DNA from: Oscillospiraceae bacterium
GTDB taxonomy: Bacteria; Bacillota; Clostridia; Christensenellales; Aristaeellaceae
Direction of reading: 5' to 3'
NCBI GenBank assembly: GCA_031286995.1
Contig: JAITTS010000003.1
Coordinates: forward strand, 1-32,121
DNA: 32,121 bases
Shown here: one piece after another, positions 9,954-18,822 of the stretch
Layout: every line of letters begins with the position of its first letter
Numbering within the stretch: position 1 is the stretch's first letter
Position numbers and translations under genes: made by a program
Notes under the pieces: generated by a model
Databases searched by the model: none
The model's input: only the letters and a program-made list of their open reading frames with translations
Told to the model about the DNA's origin: nothing

Positions 9954-11018
9954 CTACCCCGCGATGAGCCGCGCGATATCCTGATATGTGAAGACCAGCA
10001 TCAGCCCGATGAGCAGCACGAACCCGGCAAAGTGAATCATGCCCTCTACCCTGCGGTTGACGGGTTTACGGCGCACGGCTTCCACCAGAAAAAAGATGAG
10101 CCGGCTGCCATCCAGCCCGGGGATGGGCAGCATGTTCATGAACCCCAGGTTGATGCTGATCACCACCGCAAGCCACAGATACATGCTCAGCCCGTTCTCC
10201 CGGGTCTGCTGCTGAATGAGGTTGATGGTGCCCACGGGGCCCGCCATGCCATCCGCGCCCTGTCCCTTCAGCACAAGATCCCGCAGGGCGGCGTACAGCA
10301 TCCGCACAGCCTCTCCGCTCTGCACAAAGGCTTGGCCTACCGCCTGGGGCAGCGCCAGGCGTCCCTGCTGTGCCGCCAGCACGATGCCGATCTTGAAGCC
10401 CTGCGCCTGCTCGTCGTAAGCGGGGACGAGCGTGAACACCTGCTCCGCCTCGCCCCGGCGCACCAGCAGCGTAATGGATGCGGACTGCGCGCGCCCTATG
10501 AGGTGAATGACGTCTTCCCCGCTCTTGACGGGCGCGCCATCCACACTGAGCACCATATCCCCCGGCAGCAGCCCTGCACGGGCCGCGGGGCGATCCGCCG
10601 CTACCTGATCTATCTGCGGCGTGCTGCGCCACATGGGGATGATGGCCAGCATACCGGTGAGCACCAGTATGGCCAGCAGAAAATTCATGCCTGGCCCGGC
10701 CAGCACGGATAAAAAACGCTTGTAGAGCGGCTGGCGGTTGTACGCGCGCGGGTCATCCACCTCGTCATCCTCGCCGTAGAACAGGCAAAAACCGCCCAAT
10801 GGAAAAGCGCGCAGAGAATAGATGGTGCCCTGCTTGCCCTTGCGGGAGAACAGCTTAGGGCCCATGCCAATGGCAAACTCGTTCACCGCCATGCCGCTAA
10901 GCCTGGCGGCCAAAAAGTGCCCTAACTCATGCACCGTGATGAGCACGCCCAGCAGCAGTAAGGCCGCCAGTACGTAGCCCAAGGTCTGTAACTGTGCCAA
11001 CCTGTCAACCCCTTTCAC
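9954..11018 (-). CDS. rseP: Site-2 protease family, RseP/RasP-like zinc metalloprotease
   Basis: LITVHELGHFLAARLSGM (HExxH), PDZ-like central region, NMLPIPGLDGSRLIFF. Confidence 0.96.
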   Translation of the reverse strand: MKGVDRLAQLQTLGYVLAALLLLGVLITVHELGHFLAARLSGMAVNEFAIGMGPKLFSRKGKQGTIYSLRAFPLGGFCLFYGEDDEVDDPRAYNRQPLYKRFLSVLAGPGMNFLLAILVLTGMLAIIPMWRSTPQIDQVAADRPAARAGLLPGDMVLSVDGAPVKSGEDVIHLIGRAQSASITLLVRRGEAEQVFTLVPAYDEQAQGFKIGIVLAAQQGRLALPQAVGQAFVQSGEAVRMLYAALRDLVLKGQGADGMAGPVGTINLIQQQTRENGLSMYLWLAVVISINLGFMNMLPIPGLDGSRLIFFLVEAVRRKPVNRRVEGMIHFAGFVLLIGLMLVFTYQDIARLIAG

Positions 11019-11021
11019 CGA

Positions 11022-12161
11022 CTATCCGACAGGCAGCAACGCCTGGGCCTGCCGCCGGGCTTGCCCATCCGCCTCTACCACCGCCGCCAGGGAATCCGTG
11101 GGCGCCTGAGGCACCCGCGCCAGCGTCTCCGCCACCAGGGCGGCGATGCCCCCAAAAGGCATGCGCCCCTGCAGAAAGGCGTCTACCGCCACCTCGTTGG
11201 CGCCGTTGAGCACCGCCGGGGCGTTGCCCCCTGCGGCCAGCGCGCCATAGGCCAGGGATAGCGCGGGAAACTTGGCCTCATCCGGCGTCTCAAAGGACAG
11301 ACCGCCGAGCGCAGCCAGATCCAGGTACGCGCCGCCTGTGGACAAACGATCCGGATAGGCCATGGCGTAGAGAATGGGCAGACGCATATCCGGCGTGCCC
11401 AGCTGCGCGATGACAGCCCCATCCGCAAACTCTACGGCGGAGTGCACCACGCTCTGGGGGTGCACCAGCACCTCGATCTGCTGCGGCGCTACATCAAAGA
11501 GCCAGTGGGCCTCAATGATCTCCAGCGCCTTGTTCATCATGGTGGCCGAATCGATGGTGATTTTGTTGCCCATCACCCAGTTGGGGTGCGCCAGGGCCTG
11601 GGTCACCGTGGCCTTGGCGATATCCGCGGGGGCCCAGGTACGAAAGGGCCCGCCCGAGGCGGTCAGCAGCAGGCGGCGCGGCCTGTTTTCACCCGCCCCC
11701 TGCAGGCACTGAAAGATGGCGCTGTGCTCGCTATCCACCGGCAGCAAGGCTTTGCCCGCACGCCGCGCAGCCTGGGTGACCAGGGCCCCGGCGGCCACCA
11801 GCGGCTCCTTATTGGCCAGCAACACCGCGTGCCTGGCATCCAGCGCGGCCAACACCCCGTGCAGCCCGGCAAAGCCCACCACGGATACCAGCACCGCATC
11901 CACCGGCGCCCTCGCGGCCGCCACCAGGCATTCCGGGCCAAAGACCCAATCGCAGAAACGCAGATCCGCCGGTATTTCGGGCGGCTCTATCACCAGCCCT
12001 GCCATGGCCGGACGAAGGCGCCGCACCTGCTCAAAGAGCAGCGGGGCGTTGCTGTGGGCCGCCAGCGCGGTGACGGCGAAGCGATCCCGATGGCGAAGGG
12101 CCACATCCAGCGCCTGGGTGCCGATGGAGCCTGTAGACCCCAGTATAGAAAGCCTGCGCAC
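11022..12161 (-). CDS. dxr: 1-deoxy-D-xylulose-5-phosphate reductoisomerase
   Basis: LGSTGSIGTQALDV; PVDSEHSAIFQCLQG; NPNWVMGNKITIDSATMMNKALE-type active-site block (here HPNWVMGNKITIDSATMMNKALE). Confidence 0.98.
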   Translation of the reverse strand: MRRLSILGSTGSIGTQALDVALRHRDRFAVTALAAHSNAPLLFEQVRRLRPAMAGLVIEPPEIPADLRFCDWVFGPECLVAAARAPVDAVLVSVVGFAGLHGVLAALDARHAVLLANKEPLVAAGALVTQAARRAGKALLPVDSEHSAIFQCLQGAGENRPRRLLLTASGGPFRTWAPADIAKATVTQALAHPNWVMGNKITIDSATMMNKALEIIEAHWLFDVAPQQIEVLVHPQSVVHSAVEFADGAVIAQLGTPDMRLPILYAMAYPDRLSTGGAYLDLAALGGLSFETPDEAKFPALSLAYGALAAGGNAPAVLNGANEVAVDAFLQGRMPFGGIAALVAETLARVPQAPTDSLAAVVEADGQARRQAQALLPVG

Positions 12162-12186
12162 AGCCGCCCTCTCCCCCTTTGCCGCG

Positions 12187-13005
12187 TTATGCCGGGATGC
12201 GCCAGGGCAGCAGCAACGCGTAGCAGCACACCACCATCAGCGTAAAGAGCACGCTATCCATACGATCCATGATGCCGCCGTGGCCCGGAAAGATGCTGCC
12301 AAAATCCTTAATGCCACAGTGGCGTTTAACCAGGGATGCCGTCAGATCCCCCACCTGGGCAGCCGCGCCGCCCAGCAAGCCGAGGCACACCACATCCGGC
12401 AGACGGGGGGTAAAGTAACCCAGGCGCGTGAGCACCGTGGTGCAGGCCACAGCCCCGGCCACGCTGCCCACCAGCCCGGCCACCGCACCCTCTACAGTCT
12501 TTTTGGGGCTGACCGCCGAGCAGAACGGGTGGCGCCCGAAGAGCACGCCCACAAAGTAGGCGAAGGTATCCGACAGCAACGCGATCACCAGGACCAACAG
12601 CACCAAGTGCACGCCCTGCGGCTGTGGCAGCAGGCCGCCAAAGAACAGCAGCATCAACGCCAATGGGGCGTAAACCGTGATGACGGGGTAGATGGATACA
12701 GCGGCATCCAACCACTGCGGTTCTTTGCGAAAACAGATAACCGCCATGATGAGCAGCGTGCCAAACACCAACAGCGGCGCAAGAGACTTGACCCCCAGCC
12801 ACAGATAAGCAGGCAGCGTGAGCAGCGAGATGAGAAAGGCCGGCCAGCGCAACGGTTTGTGCCGGTGGCCGAATGCCTCGTACTCCTCCCACAGGCCGCC
12901 CAGCATCAGCAGCATCACGACGATATTCGCCAGCCAGCCCCTGTAGAACAGCACCACGCCTGCGGCGGCCAGGGCCAAGGCCCCGGTGATCGTTCGCTTT
13001 AGCAT
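12187..13005 (-). CDS. cdsA: Phosphatidate cytidylyltransferase
   Basis: MLKRTITGALALAAAGVVLFYRG...; C-terminal S.KDFG-type signature VKRHCGIKDFGSIFPGHGGIMDRMDS. The track ORF (to 13413) is over-extended into uppS; MLKR at 13005 overlaps the uppS stop. Confidence 0.95.
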   Translation of the reverse strand: MLKRTITGALALAAAGVVLFYRGWLANIVVMLLMLGGLWEEYEAFGHRHKPLRWPAFLISLLTLPAYLWLGVKSLAPLLVFGTLLIMAVICFRKEPQWLDAAVSIYPVITVYAPLALMLLFFGGLLPQPQGVHLVLLVLVIALLSDTFAYFVGVLFGRHPFCSAVSPKKTVEGAVAGLVGSVAGAVACTTVLTRLGYFTPRLPDVVCLGLLGGAAAQVGDLTASLVKRHCGIKDFGSIFPGHGGIMDRMDSVLFTLMVVCCYALLLPWRIPA

Positions 13006-13808
13006 ACCCCTCCCCCTTCCACGCCCGGGCGCGCTTGCTCTTTGCCAAGCCCGCCGAAGCGGCGCGCCCTGCGCCCATACTCGGCCAGTGCCCGGCGGTA
13101 GGCATCCACGCCAAAATCCGGCCAAAGCACATCCGTGAAGACAAACTCTGCGTAAGCGCACTGGTAGAGTAAAAAGTTGCTCAGCCGCTGCTCGCCGCTG
13201 GTGCGGATGAGCAAGTCCACATCCGGCAGATCCCCCGTGTACAGGGCCTGGGCAAAACGCGCCTCGCTGATATCCTCCGGCGCGATCTCCCCCGAAACGG
13301 CCTGCCGGGCCAGGGCCTGGGCCGCCTGCACGATATCCGCCCGGCCCCCGTAGTTGAGGGCTATATTCAACCGCAGCCCGGTATTCCCCTGGGTGCGCGC
13401 CATGGCTTCGCACAACGCCTCCCGTTGGGGGGCGGGCATGCCCGCCACATCGCCCAAGATGGTAATACGCACATTCTTTTTGTGGAGTTCCTCAATCTCT
13501 TTGCCAAAGAACTCCAGCAGCAACCCCATCAGCGCGCGCACTTCCTCGGCGGGGCGCGCCCAGTTCTCCGTAGAAAAGGCGTACAGGCTGAGGGCGCGGA
13601 TGCCCAGGTCGCTGCTCTCACGGATGACGGCGCGCAACGCCTCTACCCCGGCCCGGTGGCCGAAGGCGCGGGGCTGCCCGTGGCGCTTGGCCCAGCGCCC
13701 GTTGCCATCCATAATGACGGCCACATGCCGGGGCAGTGCCGACACGCTCAGCGCCGGCAATGCCTGCGGGATCTTCTTGCGTTGCAACCAAGCGGAAAGC
13801 CAAGCCAT
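12999..13808 (-). CDS. uppS: Isoprenyl transferase / undecaprenyl diphosphate synthase
   Basis: VAVIMDGNGRWAKRHGQPRAFGHRAGVEALR; LYAFSTENWARPAEEV; RTSGEQRLSNFLLYQCAYAEFVFTDVLWPDF. Confidence 0.98.
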   Translation of the reverse strand: MAWLSAWLQRKKIPQALPALSVSALPRHVAVIMDGNGRWAKRHGQPRAFGHRAGVEALRAVIRESSDLGIRALSLYAFSTENWARPAEEVRALMGLLLEFFGKEIEELHKKNVRITILGDVAGMPAPQREALCEAMARTQGNTGLRLNIALNYGGRADIVQAAQALARQAVSGEIAPEDISEARFAQALYTGDLPDVDLLIRTSGEQRLSNFLLYQCAYAEFVFTDVLWPDFGVDAYRRALAEYGRRARRFGGLGKEQARPGVEGGGVC

Positions 13809-13832
13809 GCCATCGTCCCTCTGTACGCAAGC

Positions 13833-13878
13833 GGCTGTCCTCCCGGCGTGCGCCTAGGCGCACCGGACTGGGACAGCC
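13833..13878 (-). other. Strong interrupted stem-loop in the orf71-uppS intergenic gap
   Basis: Outer arms ggctgtcc (13833-13840) / ggacagcc (13871-13878) enclosing perfect 16-bp palindrome gtgcgcctaggcgcac (13848-13863) plus ccg/cgg pairs; no U-tract follows. Confidence 0.75.
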
Positions 13879-13885
13879 ACCCACG

Positions 13886-14101
13886 CTATTCTATCTTCTG
13901 CCCATCCTGGGCTACGGTATGCAAGAACGCGCACACCGCCAGCGTTTCGCCCCCCTGCCCCACGCGCACCACGCGCCAAACGCGGCCTTGCGCATCCCCG
14001 TGGGGCGGGGCAATAAAATCCACGCCGGGGTGCAGGCCCTGGGCGGCCAACTCTTGCAGCGCCGCATCCAATGGCCAGCCCAGCAAGCGATCATGGCTCA
14101 T
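13886..14101 (-). CDS. Small 71-aa protein of unknown function, PASTA-like pattern
   Basis: MSHDRLLGWPLDAALQELAAQGLHPGVDFIAPPHGDAQGRVWRVVRVGQGGETLAVCAFLHTVAQDGQKIE; ATGA overlap with the frr stop implies translational coupling. Confidence 0.75.
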   Translation of the reverse strand: MSHDRLLGWPLDAALQELAAQGLHPGVDFIAPPHGDAQGRVWRVVRVGQGGETLAVCAFLHTVAQDGQKIE

Positions 14102-14667
14102 CGCACGTCCATAATCTCCTTTTCCTTATCCGCGCAGATGCGATCCAGATCCTTGATGGCGTTATCCGTCAGTTTTTGCATGTCGTCCTCGGCCTTTTTC
14201 TCTTCGTCCTCGGGTACGCCGCTGTCCTTCTTCAGTTTTTTAAGCTGTTCAATGGCATCCCGGCGGATGGCGCGGATGGCCACCTTGGCATCTTCGGTGC
14301 TCTTGCGCACCACCTTGGTTAAGTCGCGCCTGCGCTCCTCGGTCAGCTCTGGCAGGGCCAGGCGGATCACCTTGCCGTCGTTGGTGGGGTTCAGCCCCAA
14401 GTCTGATTTGAGAATGGCCTTTTCCACCGCAGGCAATGCCTTCACATCCCACAGGGAGATGACCAGCAGGCGCGGTTCCGGCGCGGTGATGTTGGCCATT
14501 TGCGTCAGGGGCGTCATGGTGCCGTAGTAATCCACGCTGATGCGATCCAATAACTGCGGGTTGGCGCGGCCCGCGCGGATAGCCATCAGCTCGTTGCGCA
14601 GCACGTCGGCGGTCTTGCCCATCTTGGCCTTGGCGGTTTCGATGATGTCCTTCACCATGGGTAGCAT
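14098..14667 (-). CDS. frr: Ribosome recycling factor
   Basis: VKDIIETAKAKMGKTADVLRNELMAIRAGRANPQLLDRISVDYYGTMTPLTQMANI...PELTEERRRDLTKVVRKSTEDAKVAIRAIRRDA. Start could be ATG 14667 or MVKD at 14658. Confidence 0.98.
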   Translation of the reverse strand: MLPMVKDIIETAKAKMGKTADVLRNELMAIRAGRANPQLLDRISVDYYGTMTPLTQMANITAPEPRLLVISLWDVKALPAVEKAILKSDLGLNPTNDGKVIRLALPELTEERRRDLTKVVRKSTEDAKVAIRAIRRDAIEQLKKLKKDSGVPEDEEKKAEDDMQKLTDNAIKDLDRICADKEKEIMDVR

Positions 14668-14708
14668 GCCCTCCCATTCGGTTTTTCGCAGAATGATTTG
14701 TCACCTTT

Positions 14709-14737
14709 ATTGTATACGCTTTGGCGCAGATTGGCAA
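14709..14737 (-). promoter_or_regulatory. Predicted sigma-A promoter for frr-uppS-... block
   Basis: Minus strand TTGCCA - 17 nt - TACAAT, starting 5 nt after the giant-gene stop codon. Confidence 0.75.
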
Positions 14738-14742
14738 GGCCT

Positions 14743-17700
14743 TTACGGTATCCTTTGCGCGCCGATGTCGATATCTCGCCTGGCCTCGCCGGAACCTATG
14801 ACCACAATTTCGCTCTCCCCCGCGCTGCCGTCGCTTTGGGAAAAGTTGCTGTCAATCTCCGGCAGGTCGTCGCGCCGGGTGGTAAGGCGATAACCCGGTG
14901 GCAGCTCCGCCCGCACCACGTAGCGCCCGGGCCGCAGCCCATCAAAGCGATAGAGGCCATATTGATCGGTGACCGCCTCGCCCGCCATCTCGCGGCTGCC
15001 GCCTTCGCCCAGGGCAAAGAGCACCACGCGCACATTCGGCAGCGGCGGCTCACCGTAATCCTGCAGGCCGTTGGCGTTCTCATCCACCCACGCGGTATCT
15101 CCCAGCATGCCCGCCAGGATACCGCCCGCGTTCATGTTGCGCAGGTTTTCACCCATGGTCAAGGCAAAGGGAGGCGTATCGCCCACCTGCCCGGCCTGTG
15201 CGGGCACCGCGGAGGATCTGGCATTCGCATCAGCCGACGGCAGCGTGAACAGGTAGGTCCCCGGCAGCGCAAAGCGCACAGCATAGACGCCGGGGCGCAG
15301 GGCATCAAAGGCGTAGACACCTGCCTCATCCGCCTGGGTCTCTCTGTAGGGAGCCGGGCCCTGCCCCGCATCCAGCAGCAGCGTCACCAACGCGCCGGGC
15401 AGCGGCGGTTCACTGGCGCCCAAGGCCCCGTCCGCGTCACTATCCTCCCACGCCGTGCCGCGCACGCTCGCGCCGCGCACCACACCCACTGCAGACGTCT
15501 GCTGCGCCTGCCCGGCGGCCAGGACAACGGATGCCAGTGCCCCCTGTGTCTCCTCTGCGTTCAGCGCCGCCAGGGGCGCGCCCTTGGCGAAAAGGTAACC
15601 CTCCGGCAGGGTGTAGCGCAGTGCGTAGATGCCCGCGCGCAGCGCACCGAAACGGAAAGCGCCATCCGCCAGGGTCTGTACGCTGGCGCGCACCTCGCCG
15701 GTCGCCTCATCCAGCAGCTCTACCAAGGCCCCCGGCAGGCCGGGCTGGCCGGCATCCCACGCCCCGGTCTGCAAGGCATCCACCCAGCAGACGCCGTTGA
15801 TGGCGGCCTCCGCCACCGCGCCGATATCCTGCCCCGCAAGGCTTTGACCGCCGGTGAGGGTGAAGGCCTCGCCCTGGCCCGCGCGGGCATCCGTACCGGC
15901 CATCAGGGTGCCCGCGCTGCCCTGGGGCGGGCGGGCGAATATGCTGCCTTCCGGCAGTGTACAGGTGATGCGGTACGCGCCGGGCCGCAAACCTTCCAAG
16001 GCGTAGCTTCCGTCCACCCCTGTCTGGGTCTGGGCCACGATCTCGCCCTCGCGCGCCAGGCTGATGACCGCGCCTGGCAGGGGCCCATCCCCCGCGCCGC
16101 GCACGCCGTCATCATCGGCATCCGCCCACACGCTGCCCGTCACCCGGGCGGTGGATACGCCGCCGATGTACATCTCTGTGACGCGCTGCCCCGCCCCCAG
16201 GGCCATGGGCTGGCCAATGGCCCAGCTGTCGTCTACATCGGTAAGAACGCTGCCCCGGGCGCTGCCTCGGGCATCCCGGACGAACACGCAACCATCCGGC
16301 AGCTGCACGTTCAGCACGTACAGGCCGGGCATTATGTCGCCCACACGCCAAGCGCCGCGCTCGTCGGTGAGCGCATCCGCCAGGGGTTCATCTTCCGCAT
16401 CCTCCGGCGCCACACCCACGCGCACGCCAGGCAAGGGCGATTCCCCCGCATCAAAGAGACCGTTGTTGTTCGTGTCGAGCCAGGCTGTGCCGGATAGGGA
16501 CGCAGGCAGCAGTGCACCCACGTTCACGTCTGCCACCGTCTCGCCCATGCCCAGGTAGAAAGGCTGGGTTTCCGCCTGCCGTCCCGGCGCAAAGGGCACC
16601 GCGCTGTCCCCATCCTCCTGGGTGAAGCGGTAGCCTTCCGGCAGATCGAAGCGCACGGTGTAGTTGCCGGGCTGCAGGCCATCAAAGCGGTACGCGCCTT
16701 GCCTGCCGGTGAGCAGAGAGGCTACGGGTTCATCCTCCCCTTCGCGCAGCAGGGTCACCGCCACGCCGCGCAGAGGGCGCTCCGCCTCACCGCGCAGACC
16801 GTCAAAATCGGCGTCATCCCACGCCTCGCCGGCCACGGTGCCCAGGCGCAGCGCGCCCAGGGCCACGCCCGCCACATCCTGCCCCATGGCCAAGGCAAAC
16901 ACCTCGCTGTGCACCTCGTCCGCCTCGCCGGGCAGGAAGCTCACGGGCGAATCGCCGTGCCTGCCCGCGCGCGTGGGCACAAAGCCCGCGGGCAGCGTGA
17001 CGGCCAGGGCGTAGGAACCGGGCCGCAGACCGGTGAAAATGAACGCGCCGCCCGCATCCGTCCAAGTCTCGGATACCGGGCGCTCGCTGTCGCCCACCAC
17101 TGTGTAGAGGCGCACCGCCGCCTGGGCCAGCGCTTCCTCGCCGGGCTGCCTGTCACCGCTGGCGTCCCCATCTGTCCACAGCAGGCCGGAGACCGATCCC
17201 ACCGCCACCGCGCCAATATCCATATGATCCAGCGTCTCCCCCATGGCCAGGGCAAAGGGCGCTTGCGACGCGCCGGTATCCGTATCCGCCCTGGGCGGCG
17301 CGCCCCTTTCAGCCGCGCGGGCTGTGCCGCTGAACACGTGCCCCTGCGGCAAAACCGCCTGCAACGTGTAATTGCCGGGGGGCAGGCCTTCTAAACTGTA
17401 CACGCCATCCGCGCCCGTCTGCGTTTGGGTGGCGACTGTCTCGCCCTGCAGCAGGCGTACCGTGACGCCGGGCAGCCCCGCCTCGCCCACATCCAGCAGG
17501 CCGTTGCCGTTGGCATCCTGCCAGGCTGTGCCACGCACCGTGCCGGGCAGATACAGGCCGATATCCACGGGGTAATCCTTTTCGCCCATGTTGAGCCGGA
17601 AGGCATCGGAAAGCCCCTGGGATTGTCCGTCCTGGGGCAGCAGGCCGCCGCGCGTGGGTAACCAGCCATCCGGCAGCTCATAGCGCAACCGGTACGCGCC

Positions 17701-18822
17701 GGGGGGCAATTGATCCAAGCTGAGGGTTCCATCCACATCCGTGGTGCGCCAGGTCGTCGCCTCAACATTCTCATCCGCCGCATCCGTCCGCACCAGGGCT
17801 ACGCGTACCCCCGCCACGCCGCGCGCGTTGGCCGGGCGCTCGCCTTGGTAGTGGGCATCTTGCCAGGTGATGATGCGCACGCTGGCCGGCAGCGTGCAAC
17901 CCACATCCACGCCCGTGACCGCCCGGCCCATGGCCAGGGAGAGCACGGGTGTATCCCCCACGCCGCCGGAAGCGCCCCGTACCGCGCTGCCCGCGCCATT
18001 CGTCGGGGAACGGGTGAACACGTAACTGTCGGCCAGCGTGAAGCGCACGCGGTAATCGCCGGGGTACAGGCCCGCAAAGGCGTAGCCGCCCTGGGCATCC
18101 GTAACGGTCTGCTGCAGGGGAAGGGCCGCGTCGGCCCCTAACAGCGCCACTTGCACGCCGGGCATCACCGCCTCGGCGGGGGAACGCAGCCCGTCAAAAT
18201 CCGCATCCAGCCACACTGTGCCAGAGACGCCGGCGGTAAGCACCGCGGCCACAGGGGGCAGGGTCTGCGCATCGCCCGCGCCCACAGTGAAAGCGTCGCT
18301 CTCGCCCGCGCTGCCCGTCTCATCCAGCGCCAGGGATGTGCCGCGCGCAAAGAGCGCGCCTTGGGGCAGGGTATAGCGTACCCGATAACTGCCGGGCGCC
18401 AGGCCGCCAAAGCTGTAAGCGCCCTGGGCATCCGTGCGCGCTTCCGCCACGGGCTGAGGGGCCGCCTGGGTATCTATCCGCCACAGGGTGACCGCCACAT
18501 CCGCCAGCCCGGCCTGCACATCCCCCTCTAAGCGCACGGAGCCCTGGGCCTGGGCGGCACGCATCAGCCCCACCCAAGCCATGTGCTGCCGCTGACCCGG
18601 CGTGAGCGCAAAGAGATCGGTGGTGCCCGCGGCCGCATCCGTCACCGCGCTGCCGCCCAGCGCGTCAGCAACCGCCGGCGCGGGCATGTAGCCGGCTTCC
18701 AAAGGCAGGAAGCGTAAGCGATACGTGCCCAGAGGAACATCCGCGAAAAGGAAAGTGCCGTCTCGCCCGCTGGTCTGCTCCGCCACCACGGCCCCGCTTT
18801 CATCCAGGAGCCGCACGTTGAC
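14743..18822 (-). repeat. Array of about 12 diverged protein-level repeats of about 113 aa (SdrD-B-like)
   Basis: Recurring pattern W.D...DG..d.gE..LpGv.V.L......TD..G.Y.F.gL.PG.Y.vr..LP.Gy.F........F.l..G.......iG. I enumerated 12 units by eye. Confidence 0.85.

Noticed and set aside
13006-13413. N-terminal extension of the cdsA ORF
   Set aside because: Overlaps the uppS coding sequence in another frame and lacks family similarity; MLKRTITG at 13005 is the natural start.
14698-16497. Long plus-strand ORF (599 aa) and many other long plus-strand ORFs
   Set aside because: Antisense to clearly conserved minus-strand genes; His/Arg/Pro/Gly-rich low-complexity translations typical of GC-rich shadow ORFs; no recognisable motifs.
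14743-18822. Repeat array as a CRISPR or recent DNA tandem expansion
   Set aside because: Repeats are about 340 nt, coding, and conserved only at the protein level; no short identical direct repeats with spacers.
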